A stretch of 64,000 bases of DNA from Posidoniimonas corsicana (GTDB lineage Bacteria > Planctomycetota > Planctomycetia > Pirellulales > Lacipirellulaceae), in NCBI RefSeq assembly GCF_007859765.1, contig NZ_SIHJ01000005.1, forward strand, positions 124,001 through 188,000, written 5' to 3'. Shown here piece after piece: positions 51,921 to 59,948 of this stretch; position 1 is the stretch's first letter, and each line of letters opens with the position of its first letter. A program made the translations under genes and the position numbers. The notes beneath the pieces were generated by a model that saw nothing but the letters and a program-made list of their open reading frames with translations, ran no database searches and was not told the DNA's origin.

Positions 51921-52937
51921 TCAGTTGGTGATTTGCGAGGCCTGCGCGGCCAGCTCGCGGAACACGGCGATCAGCTCCTCGCGGTTGTCGGCGTGCATGT
52001 AGCGGCCGCCGGTCGCGGACGCCACGTCGCGCATCAGCTTCTTGTCGGCGCCAGCGCCGAACGTGACCGTGTACACCTTGATGCCCTCCTCCGCCGCGTC
52101 GTCGGCGTAGCTCATGGGGCCGATGCCGGTGTTGTGCAGGCCGTCGGTCATCAGGATGATCATCGGCTCGGCCGTGACGCGGTGGCCGGGGCCGATGGCC
52201 GCCTTGATGCCGTGCCGCAGGCCCTCGCCGATGGCGGTCATGCCGCTGGCGTTGAACTTGTCGACCTTCTTGCGGACCTCTGAGTAGTCGGTGGTCAGGC
52301 CGAGCTCGGTCTTGGCGCTGCTAGAGTAGCTGGCCAGCGCCACCTGCTCGACGGCGTTGGTGCTCTCCAGCTCCTGCAGGAACACCTCGACCGCGTCCTG
52401 CAGGTCGCGGAGCTTCTGCCCCCGCATCGACCCCGACCGGTCGAGCACCAGGCAGACGTCGACGCTCAGGAAGCTGGCGGTCGACACGAAGGTGGGCTCG
52501 AAGCTCTTGCCGCCGTAGAGGTTGCTGAAGAACAACGCGACCGAGCCGGTCGGCGACCCCGCGGTGCGGTCGCCGGTCACGCGGACCGCGTTGAGCGGCT
52601 CGGCGCCCGGCGTGAAATGGTAGCGGCCCTTGCGGTCCGGCTCGGAGCGGCCGAACTCGATGTCCGAGTCGCGCAGCTCCAGCCCCAGGCCGGCCACCCG
52701 GTTGCGGCGGGCGATGCGTTTGGCGGCCCGCTTGGCCTTGCCGACGCTGTCGGTCCGAGACAAGGTGGTTGCCGCCGCGCGGGCGGCGGCGTCGGTCGTG
52801 GCGCGGAGCTCGAGCCGGGCGTTCTGCATGTACGCCAGGTCCACCGCGAAGCCGAGGAAGATGACCAGCACCGGCAGCAGGAACGCGATCAGCGGCAGCA
52901 TCGCGCCGCGGCGGCAGTGGCGGAGGGTGTGGGGCAT
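51921..52937 (-). CDS. TadG-like protein with VWA domain
   Basis: 338 residues. The N-terminal anchor RRGAMLPLIAFLLPVLVIFLGFAVDLAYMQNARLELRATTDAAARAAATTLSR (in pieces) is the TadG signature. It is followed by a VWA domain with MIDAS motif LVLDRSGSMRGQKL (near 162-175), later TAIGEGL and ILMTDGLHN. VWA domains bind metal-dependent ligands. TadG proteins with VWA are thought to act in envelope assembly or adhesion next to a Tad pilus. ATG 52937 is preferred to 52964. Third gene of the four-gene run; no tadA/tadB/cpaF ATPase genes here. Confidence 0.88.
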   Translation of the reverse strand: MPHTLRHCRRGAMLPLIAFLLPVLVIFLGFAVDLAYMQNARLELRATTDAAARAAATTLSRTDSVGKAKRAAKRIARRNRVAGLGLELRDSDIEFGRSEPDRKGRYHFTPGAEPLNAVRVTGDRTAGSPTGSVALFFSNLYGGKSFEPTFVSTASFLSVDVCLVLDRSGSMRGQKLRDLQDAVEVFLQELESTNAVEQVALASYSSSAKTELGLTTDYSEVRKKVDKFNASGMTAIGEGLRHGIKAAIGPGHRVTAEPMIILMTDGLHNTGIGPMSYADDAAEEGIKVYTVTFGAGADKKLMRDVASATGGRYMHADNREELIAVFRELAAQASQITN

Positions 52938-52976
52938 GGTGGGTCGGTCGGGGGTGACGGGCAAACGGGCGGTCGA

Positions 52977-53387
52977 CTACCGCGAGCAGTCGAAGCGGAC
53001 CCGCAGCTGATTGGGCGTGCCGAAGAACGCCGGGAACTTGAGGTTGGCGGCGACCGGCGCACGCACCACAAACCGGATCTCCTCGCCAACGGGGAGCACC
53101 TCGATCGGCTCGTCCGCGGTGATCGTGCAAGAGCCGCTCTCAACGCCGCGGAGCTCGAGCACCTGCTCCACCCGGCCCTGCACCGTGGAGTCGCTCGCGT
53201 CGGGGCGGGCGGCCTCGAGCGAGCCCTCGTACGCGGCGGTCATCAGGCTGTGCTTCAGGTAGATCATGTCGCACGCCTGCATCGAGCCGAACACCAGCAG
53301 CACGAGCGCCGGCAGGCAGACCGCCAGCTCGACGGTCGCGGTGCCGCGTCGCGCAGCGGGGGCGTTGTTTCGTCGGTGGTGCGGCAT
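52977..53387 (-). CDS. TadE-like pseudopilin
   Basis: 136 residues. AARRGTATVELAVCLPALVLLVFGSMQACDMIYLKHSLMTAAYEGSLEAARP is the TadE helix and following helix. The rest is beta-rich, with a Cys pair (SCTITAD and RFDCSR) that may form a disulfide. It starts three bases after the upstream gene stop, so it is translationally coupled. Likely a secreted minor pilin. Confidence 0.88.
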   Translation of the reverse strand: MPHHRRNNAPAARRGTATVELAVCLPALVLLVFGSMQACDMIYLKHSLMTAAYEGSLEAARPDASDSTVQGRVEQVLELRGVESGSCTITADEPIEVLPVGEEIRFVVRAPVAANLKFPAFFGTPNQLRVRFDCSR

Positions 53388-53390
53388 GGC

Positions 53391-53882
53391 TTAGACCTCC
53401 ACCAGCTGGTCGTCGGGATCGGCGGCGCGGTGGGCGGCCTCGAACTCACGCAGCCGCGCGACCTCGGCCGACAGCCGGTTGAACTCGGCGGCCAGGTCGT
53501 GCCAGTGGTCGTTCTTGCGGAAGGTGACCTTGGGGACCGCCTTGCCGTCGGCCAGCTCGCCCACCAGCCGCTGCAGCCGGACCACGGGCCCAACCAACGA
53601 GTGCGAGAAGCGGGCCATGTCGAGCGCCGCCATCGGCGCCGTGGCCAGCAGGGCCACGGCCATCGGCCCCCAGGTCAACGCCCTCACCCGCTCCTGCTGC
53701 TCGGCGGGGGCGGTCGGGTCGGCGAACCACTGGAACACCATCGTGAGCACGATCGCGACCAGCGCGGCGCTGAGCCACTTCACGATCATCCGCGCGGCGA
53801 TCACCTTCTGCACCGGCAGCCGCAGGGCGCCCTTCTGGCGCCGTTCCGGTTGGTCCTCTTGCGGGGCGGTAGTCTGGGTCAT
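53391..53882 (-). CDS. Two-TM HAMP-like membrane protein
   Basis: 163 residues. Two helices, WLSAALVAIVLTMVFQWFA and WGPMAVALLATAPMAALDM, are followed by a HAMP-like stretch RFSHSLVGPVVRLQRLVGELADGKAV, then FRKNDHWHDLAAEFNRLSAEVARLREFE coiled coil. No output domain follows, so it is a truncated sensor-like protein. First gene of the pseudopilin operon; it may sense envelope state or anchor the complex. The start ATG 53882 is 258 bases from the divergent sigma-factor start. Confidence 0.75.
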   Translation of the reverse strand: MTQTTAPQEDQPERRQKGALRLPVQKVIAARMIVKWLSAALVAIVLTMVFQWFADPTAPAEQQERVRALTWGPMAVALLATAPMAALDMARFSHSLVGPVVRLQRLVGELADGKAVPKVTFRKNDHWHDLAAEFNRLSAEVARLREFEAAHRAADPDDQLVEV

Positions 53883-54139
53883 GGAGGTTGCGGGGGTTAG
53901 CGGCCGAGACCGTCAATAAGCGTTAAGCAAGCCTATCTTGCGAATCCTCAGCCGGCCCCGACACGGGGCCCGCGGCCGGGACGATCCGGGCGTCGGCGCC
54001 GCCGGGGTCCGCCTCAAACGGCCTAACCCCGCCAGTCTGTCCGCGGGGCGGCGGGAACTTGCGGGATGCCCCAGCCGTCAAATGGGCTAGATTCACGGTT
54101 TCTTGAACCCTCTTGGTCCCCCCCGGCACTACTGCAGTC

Positions 54140-54676
54140 ATGACCGCACTCAGCCAGGCGCCCGACGCCCCGCCCGACACGGAGTCGACCCCGACGCTGG
54201 CTGCCCTGGTGCGCGAGCACCAGAGCGGCGTATGGAGGCTGCTGCGGTGCCTGGGCGCCGACGCCGCCGAGGCGGACGACCTGACCCAAGAGACCTTCCT
54301 GGCCCTGGCCCGCAGCGGCTTCCGGCACGAGTCCCCGCCGCAGACGGCCGCCTACCTCCGCACCACCGCCCGCAACCAGCTGCTGATGCTCCGCCGCCGC
54401 CAGAAGCGGCAGGTCAGCACCGTGGCGATCGACGCCGCCCAGGCGGTGTGGGCCGAGCGGGTCGAGCAGAGCGGCTGGCAGGCGTTCGCCGACGCGCTGC
54501 GGGCGTGCACCGAGAAGCTCGAGGGCCGCGCCCGCCAGGCGATCGACCTCGCCTACCAGGACGGCCTCGGCCGCGACCAGATCGCCGACCAGCTCGGCAT
54601 GAAGGCCGACGGCGTGAAGACGCTGCTCCGCCGCACGCGGACCGTGCTGCGGGAGTGCATCGAGCGCAGCGTGTAA
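54140..54676 (+). CDS. ECF RNA polymerase sigma factor
   Basis: 178 residues. Region 2 reads LVREHQSGVWRLLRCLGADAAEADDLTQETFLALARSGF, and region 4 reads ALRACTEKLEGRARQAIDLAYQDGLGRDQIADQLGMKADGVKTLLRRTRTVLRECI, with a clear helix-turn-helix. ECF factors drive stress or envelope regulons when their anti-sigma is released. The gene 84 bases downstream supplies a membrane protein that may serve that role. ATG 54140 is chosen over 54113, which would add PPGTTAV. Confidence 0.92.
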   Translation: MTALSQAPDAPPDTESTPTLAALVREHQSGVWRLLRCLGADAAEADDLTQETFLALARSGFRHESPPQTAAYLRTTARNQLLMLRRRQKRQVSTVAIDAAQAVWAERVEQSGWQAFADALRACTEKLEGRARQAIDLAYQDGLGRDQIADQLGMKADGVKTLLRRTRTVLRECIERSV

Positions 54677-54760
54677 CAAACGCGGTGGCATCGACCTATA
54701 CGACCGACTCCCGCGGCTGTCGCTGCGGGCTCTTGCTGATTTACTTGGAAGCGAACCGCC

Positions 54761-57505
54761 ATGAGCGAACCGAACACCAACCCCGCCGCCAATGCCGACT
54801 CCGCAGCCGCCGACCGGCTGATCGACCTCGGCCTCCGCGAGACCCTCGGCGGTGAGTCGCCGCCCGACCTGTCGGAGCAGATCCTCGCCCGGCTGGCGGA
54901 TTCTCCTCAACCCCAGGAGCCTGACATGAACGGCGCCGCCTCACGCACACGACCCTGGCTCACCTACGCGCTGGCGGCGAGTGTGCTGTTCTGCCTGGGC
55001 CTCCTAGCACGGCCGGCGCTCGACTCCTCCACGGGCCTGCTGGTGCAGTCCGATCCCCAACCCACTGGCAGCCAGCAACGTGACCGGCGGCCGACAACCG
55101 ACGCAAAGCACGCCGGCCCCGCTGATAGCGAGCTCGATCTGCTGGTGTCGACCGTTCAAGAGCTGCCGGTCGACGATTCACTACTGGCCGAATCGGTGAT
55201 TAGCGAGTCACAGAGCGGACCCGCGGAAGCCGACAGGAGCACGCGATTCATGGTTGGCGTTGGCGTCAACGGCGATGCGGGAGTCGTCGGGCAGATCCTA
55301 GCCGGCGAAGATGCCTGGGAAGAACTCACCGATCGCGTCCCGCCTACAGGAGCGAAAGAGGTCGCCGGAGAAGCCAAAGAGAGCATCGACGACGATCTTG
55401 TTCGAGTAGCGAATGACCGTAGCGGAGTATCACTCGCAACGCCCAGGATTGTGATCGAAGAAGCGAAAGAGCCCCGCGCCGGCGTTGCACCCAACGAAGG
55501 CCCTGAAGTGAGGTACTCCGTTGCCGCCCCGCAGGACGCGCCGCTGGGCTCTTCAACTCAGACGGCGGTTTCTGACGCCCTCGCAGCGAATCGATCCGTT
55601 CACCAGAACCAACAGAACTTTAACTGGAGTGCACAGTCCGCCACCACGCCACCGAAACCACTAGCCGGCGCGGCGACGGTCGATGCATTCTCGCTTAGCA
55701 CTGGCAGCATGCCATCTACCGCTTCTCCAGCCGAAACTGCCGGCAGATCACGCTATTTCTACTCTTCATCCGGCGACAGAAATGGCTACGGCGTTGTCCA
55801 ACACGGCTTCGGCGACGCACGCGCGGTCGCTGCGAATGACAAGATCGACCCCGAAGTCTATCGCTGGATGGTGACGCGCAATGGCCGCGAAACCTTCGAA
55901 GAATCCGCCGAGCAGTCACGTGGCAGACTCCGCCTGCAGCAGCAATTGCTCATTGAGGACGAGGTGCAGGGCCAAGGCCCCGACGCCTCGGGCGACAAGT
56001 ACCAGCCGATCCACGAGAACCCCTTCATCGCCGCCGAGGGCCTGCAGGCGGTCAGCACGTTCAGCATCGACGTCGACACCGCCAGCTACGCCAACGTGCG
56101 GCAGATGCTCACCAGCGGCCGCCTGCCGCCGCCCGACGCGGTGCGGCTGGAAGAGCTGATCAACTACTTCGACTACGACTACGCCGGGCCCACGGACGAC
56201 GCGCCGTTCGCCGCGCACGCCGAGGTCGCCGGCTGCCCTTGGAACGCCAAGCACCGGCTGGCGCGGATCGGCGTGAAGGGCCGCGAGCTGGCCGCCGACA
56301 AGCGGCCGCTGTCGAACCTGGTGTTCCTGATCGACGTCAGCGGCTCGATGCAGGACGCCGAAAAGCTGCCGCTGGTGGTCGAGGGCATGAAGTCGCTCAC
56401 CAGCCAGCTCGGCGAGAACGACCGCGTGGCGATCGTGGTGTACGCCTCGAGCGAGGGCCTGGCGCTCCCCAGCACGCCTGGCGACCAGCAGGACGTGATC
56501 CTCGGCGTGCTGGACAAGCTCGCCGCGGGCGGGTCGACGGCCGGCGGCGCCGGGATCCAGCTGGCGTACCAGATCGCCGAGGACCACTTCATCGAAGGCG
56601 GCGCCAACCGCGTGATCCTGTGCACCGACGGCGACTTCAACGTCGGCACGACCAGCACCGGCGACCTGCAGCGGATGGTCGAGCAGAAGGCCAAGGACAC
56701 CGGCGTGTTCCTGTCGGTCTGCGGCTTCGGCCGCGGCAACCTGAACGACGCCATGATGGAGACCATCAGCAACAAGGGCAACGGGAACTACTACTACATC
56801 GACAGCCAGCGGGAAGCGGAGAAGGTGTTTGTCAAAGGCCTGACCGGCACGCTGGTCACGATCGCCAAGGACGTAAAGATCCAGGTTGAGTTCAACCCCT
56901 TGCACGTGGCCGCCTACCGGCTGCTGGGCTACGAGAACCGCATGCTGGCCGCCCAGGACTTCAACGACGACAAGAAGGACGCCGGCGAGATTGGCGCCGG
57001 GCACACGGTCACCGCGCTGTACGAGATCGTTCCCGCCGGCGAGCCGGCGCCCACGCCCGAGCTCGACGAGCTGCGGTACCAGCGGCCGAACCAGCCGCTC
57101 GACGGCAAGATGGCCGGCGAGCTGATGACGCTCAAGATGCGGTACAAGCTGCCCGACGAGGACCAGAGCACCAAGCGCGTGTGGCCGGTGACCGACGGCG
57201 GCGCCGCGTTCGGCCAGGCCTCGCCCGACATGCAGTTCGCGTCGGCGGCGGCCGGCTTCGGGATGCTGCTGCGGGGCTCGGCCTACAGCGGCGACCTGAC
57301 CTGGGAGGCGGTCCGCGAGATCGCCCAGCCCGGCGTCGGCGAAGACCCCCACGGCTACCGCACGGAGTTCGTATCGCTCGTGGACCGCGCCGCCCAGCTG
57401 CGGCCCACCCCGCGGCCGGCCGACGCCGTCGAAGAGAAGCCCGCCGCGCCGGCGACCGCGGCCGGCGAAGATTCCGAGCAAGAAGCGGACGGCAGCGGCG
57501 AATAA
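54761..57505 (+). CDS. YfbK-type VWA protein with membrane anchor (possible anti-sigma partner)
   Basis: 914 residues. Residues 1-65 are hydrophilic (DRLIDLGLRETLGGE), then one transmembrane helix (LTYALAASVLFCLGLLARP). Residues about 85-400 are low-complexity and less GC-rich. From about 420 there is a full YfbK/DUF3520 module: ENPFIAAEGLQAVSTFSIDVDTASYANVR, VWA MIDAS LVFLIDVSGSMQDAEKLPL (near 520-538), ILCTDGDFNVG and VKIQVEFNPLHVAAYRLLGYENR. It is the second gene of the sigma-factor operon and is in the position of an anti-sigma factor, which is inference. Confidence 0.88.
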   Translation: MSEPNTNPAANADSAAADRLIDLGLRETLGGESPPDLSEQILARLADSPQPQEPDMNGAASRTRPWLTYALAASVLFCLGLLARPALDSSTGLLVQSDPQPTGSQQRDRRPTTDAKHAGPADSELDLLVSTVQELPVDDSLLAESVISESQSGPAEADRSTRFMVGVGVNGDAGVVGQILAGEDAWEELTDRVPPTGAKEVAGEAKESIDDDLVRVANDRSGVSLATPRIVIEEAKEPRAGVAPNEGPEVRYSVAAPQDAPLGSSTQTAVSDALAANRSVHQNQQNFNWSAQSATTPPKPLAGAATVDAFSLSTGSMPSTASPAETAGRSRYFYSSSGDRNGYGVVQHGFGDARAVAANDKIDPEVYRWMVTRNGRETFEESAEQSRGRLRLQQQLLIEDEVQGQGPDASGDKYQPIHENPFIAAEGLQAVSTFSIDVDTASYANVRQMLTSGRLPPPDAVRLEELINYFDYDYAGPTDDAPFAAHAEVAGCPWNAKHRLARIGVKGRELAADKRPLSNLVFLIDVSGSMQDAEKLPLVVEGMKSLTSQLGENDRVAIVVYASSEGLALPSTPGDQQDVILGVLDKLAAGGSTAGGAGIQLAYQIAEDHFIEGGANRVILCTDGDFNVGTTSTGDLQRMVEQKAKDTGVFLSVCGFGRGNLNDAMMETISNKGNGNYYYIDSQREAEKVFVKGLTGTLVTIAKDVKIQVEFNPLHVAAYRLLGYENRMLAAQDFNDDKKDAGEIGAGHTVTALYEIVPAGEPAPTPELDELRYQRPNQPLDGKMAGELMTLKMRYKLPDEDQSTKRVWPVTDGGAAFGQASPDMQFASAAAGFGMLLRGSAYSGDLTWEAVREIAQPGVGEDPHGYRTEFVSLVDRAAQLRPTPRPADAVEEKPAAPATAAGEDSEQEADGSGE

Positions 57506-57565
57506 GTGGGCAGACGGGCGCCGCCGGGCGCCCACCCGAGCTAGCGCCTGCACGGAGCCAGCCCC

Positions 57566-57760
57566 ATGCCGCTACTCTCTGACGAAGGCTTCACCCTCGG
57601 CTGCGAGTTCGCCGATGGCGGACTCGACGAACCGGCCCGCCTGAGCCTGGTTCCCCGCCTGCTCGAGGACCCCGACGTGCTCCGCGGCTTCCACCAGGCG
57701 CTCGCCATCCACCACCTGCTGCAGAACCTGGTGAGCGACGAGCTCGGCCGGGACGGGTGA
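57566..57760 (+). CDS. Small hypothetical protein
   Basis: 64 residues: MPLLSDEGFTLGCEFADGGLD, DEPARLSLVPRLLEDPDVL, then HQALAIHHLLQNLVSDELG. It lies 60 bases after the YfbK gene in the same direction with AGCC-type weak ribosome-binding sequence. Amino-acid composition is protein-like, but no family recognised. Could be spurious. Confidence 0.45.
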   Translation: MPLLSDEGFTLGCEFADGGLDEPARLSLVPRLLEDPDVLRGFHQALAIHHLLQNLVSDELGRDG

Positions 57761-57778
57761 TAGCGGCCCGGCGGGGGC

Positions 57779-57926
57779 CCCCGATTGTAGCTCGGTGGTC
57801 CTCCACCGAGGGAAGTGGGTACGCGGCCGACGCCGATGGTGGAGAACAGGCCGTAGGCGAGTCCGCTGGTCTTCGGTCGGGCCGAGTTGGTAGGCCTCGC
57901 GGCGGGGACCGCCGTGCTACAGAAGG
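57779..57926. repeat. TGTAGCTCGGTGG element, copy 1
   Basis: Core 57786-57921: starts TGTAGCTCGGTGG, ends CCGCCGTGCTACA, so the termini are inverted repeats (11 of 13). Contains GGCCGACGCCGATGGTGGAG. The 148-base unit recurs in the same orientation at 58437-58584, with the hypothetical gene 57962-58363 between them. Confidence 0.85.
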
Positions 57927-57961
57927 AGGGCGATCACACTCATCTGACGGTGCGTAGTTTG

Positions 57962-58363
57962 CTAGTCAGCCTGAGTCTGGTCGCTACCCTGCTGGCTTAA
58001 GTCTTGGGCGTCGTCGATGGATCCTATCCACTGGATTTCATCGATAGCGAACTCTCGGCAGGCCTCCACGATGCGGTCGATCTGCGAGCCAGCCGCCTGC
58101 TTTGTTCCACTCGGGTAGTAGTGCTGCACGTACTCGATCTTGCCCGCACTGCCTTGACTCCCGAGAGACCTCGATCGCTCCACCATCTCGTGGAAGATCT
58201 CTATCTGCTCATGGGCATACACGAGATGGATCTGCTGTTTCACGATAGCGGCACGCTGCAGCATAACCACGAGTAGCGCGCATGCTAGAACAAACGGGAC
58301 AATCCACTTCCTGCCGATGATTCGGAACTTGTTGTTGGCTCCCGCCTGTTGCGTATCATTCAT
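57962..58363 (-). CDS. Hypothetical single-pass membrane protein enclosed by direct repeats
   Basis: 133 residues. RKWIVPFVLACALLVVMLQ is a transmembrane helix near residues 19-37, followed by a helical/charged domain (QIHLVYAHEQIEIFHEMVERSRS) and IDEIQWIGSIDDAQDLSQ. No family recognised. It is markedly lower in GC than its neighbours. Both sides carry a copy of the same 148-bp palindromic repeat, so the gene may have been carried in or duplicated with the repeat. Confidence 0.6.
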   Translation of the reverse strand: MNDTQQAGANNKFRIIGRKWIVPFVLACALLVVMLQRAAIVKQQIHLVYAHEQIEIFHEMVERSRSLGSQGSAGKIEYVQHYYPSGTKQAAGSQIDRIVEACREFAIDEIQWIGSIDDAQDLSQQGSDQTQAD

Positions 58364-58436
58364 GGCGACCCACGGAAACGGTGGAGGAAGGTGGTTGCTG
58401 CAGCGCCAGCTGCCGCAGCGTGGCTACGGGGGGCGT

Positions 58437-58584
58437 CCCCGATTGTAGCTCGGTGGTCCTCCAGCGAGGTATTCGCGTGCGCGGCCGACGCCGATGGTGG
58501 AGATTGATCCGTAGCCAAGGCCGCTAGCCTTCGGTCAGGCAATGCTGGTGGGCCTCACGGCGGGAACCGCCGTGCTACAGAAGG
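58437..58584. repeat. TGTAGCTCGGTGG element, copy 2
   Basis: Same 148-base unit as at 57779-57926 (core 58444-58579). Most differences lie in the centre. Termini TGTAGCTCGGTGG and CCGCCGTGCTACA are conserved. Confidence 0.85.
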
Positions 58585-58610
58585 CGATTGCTGGGGCTCC
58601 CAGGGTCTTT

Positions 58611-58866
58611 GTAGAAACCAGCCACCCGGCGTGGTCCAATGAACGGTTGCCGCGCGGCCCGTGCCGGCCCGCAGGGGCTCGGGCCGCGTTCCGGGTTGTG
58701 TGCAACAACGCGGGCACAAACGGACAAAACCCCCGCCGCCGGTTGTGCGCGATTCCCGGTAAGGCACGGTCAAGAAACGACTTACGGGCCAACATGGGCG
58801 GAGCTGCGCGGTGGGTTTTGTCCCCTCCTCGCGTGTTTTTGGACAAAACGTTTCGGACAAAACCCT
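58611..58866. repeat. GGACAAAA-box intergenic element, copy C
   Basis: 5' motif GTAGAAACCAGCCACCC at 58611, box 1 GGACAAAACCC at 58722, box 2 GGGTTTTGTCC ending 58823, box 3 GGACAAAAC at 58841 and box 4 GGACAAAACC at 58855. The 17-base loop between boxes 2 and 3 has the same length as in copy A. Protein frames over it are spurious. Confidence 0.85.
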
Positions 58867-58915
58867 CGGGGCGTTGCGCTCGGGTAGCGGACCCGGCGGT
58901 TCTCCGCGCTTTTGA

Positions 58916-58946
58916 GTAGAAACCGGCCACCCAGCGCGGTCCAATA
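58916..58946. repeat. Solo 5' motif of the GGACAAAA-box element
   Basis: GTAGAAACCGGCCACCC and GCGCGGTCCAATAG occur alone here, 50 bases after copy C, without any following GGACAAAA boxes. Either a truncated fourth copy or an end motif of copy C. Confidence 0.7.
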
Positions 58947-58983
58947 GAGGGTTGCTGAGCGCTTGCCGCGCGCCCCAGGGGTT

Positions 58984-59075
58984 GCTCGTAGCCCCCGGCT
59001 CTGCCGGGGGATTGCTTCGCCACGCAGCTTCGTTGTGCACGACTATCCCCCGGCAGAGCCGGGTGCTACGGGTCG
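58984..59075. repeat. CGTAGCCCCCGG palindrome, copy 2
   Basis: CTCGTAGCCCCCGGCTCTGCC at the left and CCCCCGGCAGAGCCGGGTGC with TACGGGTCG at the right are inverted repeats; matches the element at 36238-36356. Confidence 0.75.
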
Positions 59076-59176
59076 CGCGGTTGCCGCCGCCCGCCTGGTG
59101 GGCGGCGACGATCGCCACGCATGACGCTCTTACAATTCGGACCTCACTACCACCGTTCTCCCGAAGGCCATTCTCG

Positions 59177-59902
59177 ATGCGACGATTCGTCTGCTTGCTT
59201 CTGCTCTTGGCGATTTGCCTCCCCTCGGCGTTGGCCGCTGACGCGAAGGACGAGCCCACCGGCAAGCTGCCGCTGGTCGCCAAGGAGGACTTTGAAGGCG
59301 AGCAATCCGACTGGGAGTACCTCGACCCGAAGAGCTGGAAGGTGGTCGATCAGGACGGCGACCGCGTGCTGAGCCAGCACGTCAAGGCGAGCAGCTACAA
59401 GCCGCCGTTCCGCAGCCCGTTCCACGTGGCGGTGTGGCATGCGCCGGCCGTTGGCGACCTGGAGCTGACCGCGCGGGTGCGGAGCACCAACCCCGACTAC
59501 GGCGGCCGCGACGCGTGCCTGATCTTCGGCTACCAGGACCCTGCCCACTACTACTACGCGCACCTCGGAAAGCGGACCGACCAGATCCACAACCAGATCC
59601 ACATCGTCGACGGCGCCGACCGCCGGAAGATCACCAAGACCACCAACAAGGGCACCCCGTGGGACGACCAGTGGCACACGGTGCGCGTGGTCCGTGACGT
59701 GAAGAGTGGCGACATCAAGGTCTACTGGGACGACCAGAAGGAGCCGGTCATGACGGCCGTCGACAAAACCTTCGCCTGGGGCCGGGTCGGCGTCGGCACG
59801 TTCGACGACACCGCCGACTGGGACGACATTGAGCTCCGCGGCGTGGCGCCGAAGATCCCGGTCGACCGCGTGGACACGCCCAGCGTGACGCCGCGGTTCT
59901 GA
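59177..59902 (+). CDS. Secreted LamG/DUF1080-like beta-sandwich protein
   Basis: 241 residues. The signal peptide is MRRFVCLLLLLAICLPSALAAD. The mature part is a jelly-roll: LVAKEDFEGEQSDWEYLDPK, VAVWHAPAVGDLELTARVRS, CLIFGYQDPAHYYYAHLGK, DQWHTVRVVRDVKSGDIKVY and VGVGTFDDTADWDDIELRG. This is the pattern of DUF1080/3-keto-disaccharide-hydrolase-like and LamG-type secreted proteins abundant in planctomycetes. No catalytic residues can be assigned. ATG 59177 begins the signal peptide; the upstream frame from 58952 passes through repeats and is rejected. Confidence 0.8.
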   Translation: MRRFVCLLLLLAICLPSALAADAKDEPTGKLPLVAKEDFEGEQSDWEYLDPKSWKVVDQDGDRVLSQHVKASSYKPPFRSPFHVAVWHAPAVGDLELTARVRSTNPDYGGRDACLIFGYQDPAHYYYAHLGKRTDQIHNQIHIVDGADRRKITKTTNKGTPWDDQWHTVRVVRDVKSGDIKVYWDDQKEPVMTAVDKTFAWGRVGVGTFDDTADWDDIELRGVAPKIPVDRVDTPSVTPRF

Positions 59903-59948
59903 TTAGCGGCGCGACGCTTCATCCCACCTCCAACCACACACCACCACG

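Noticed and set aside
52617-53900. 427-codon plus-strand frame opposite the pseudopilin operon
   Set aside because: His/Arg/Val-rich shadow with no domain; the minus strand has TadE/TadG signatures.
58542-58919. Plus-strand frame over element copy C that resembles translated parts of copies A and B
   Set aside because: Similarity follows the repeat DNA in different frames, and stop positions differ among copies; better explained as a non-coding element.
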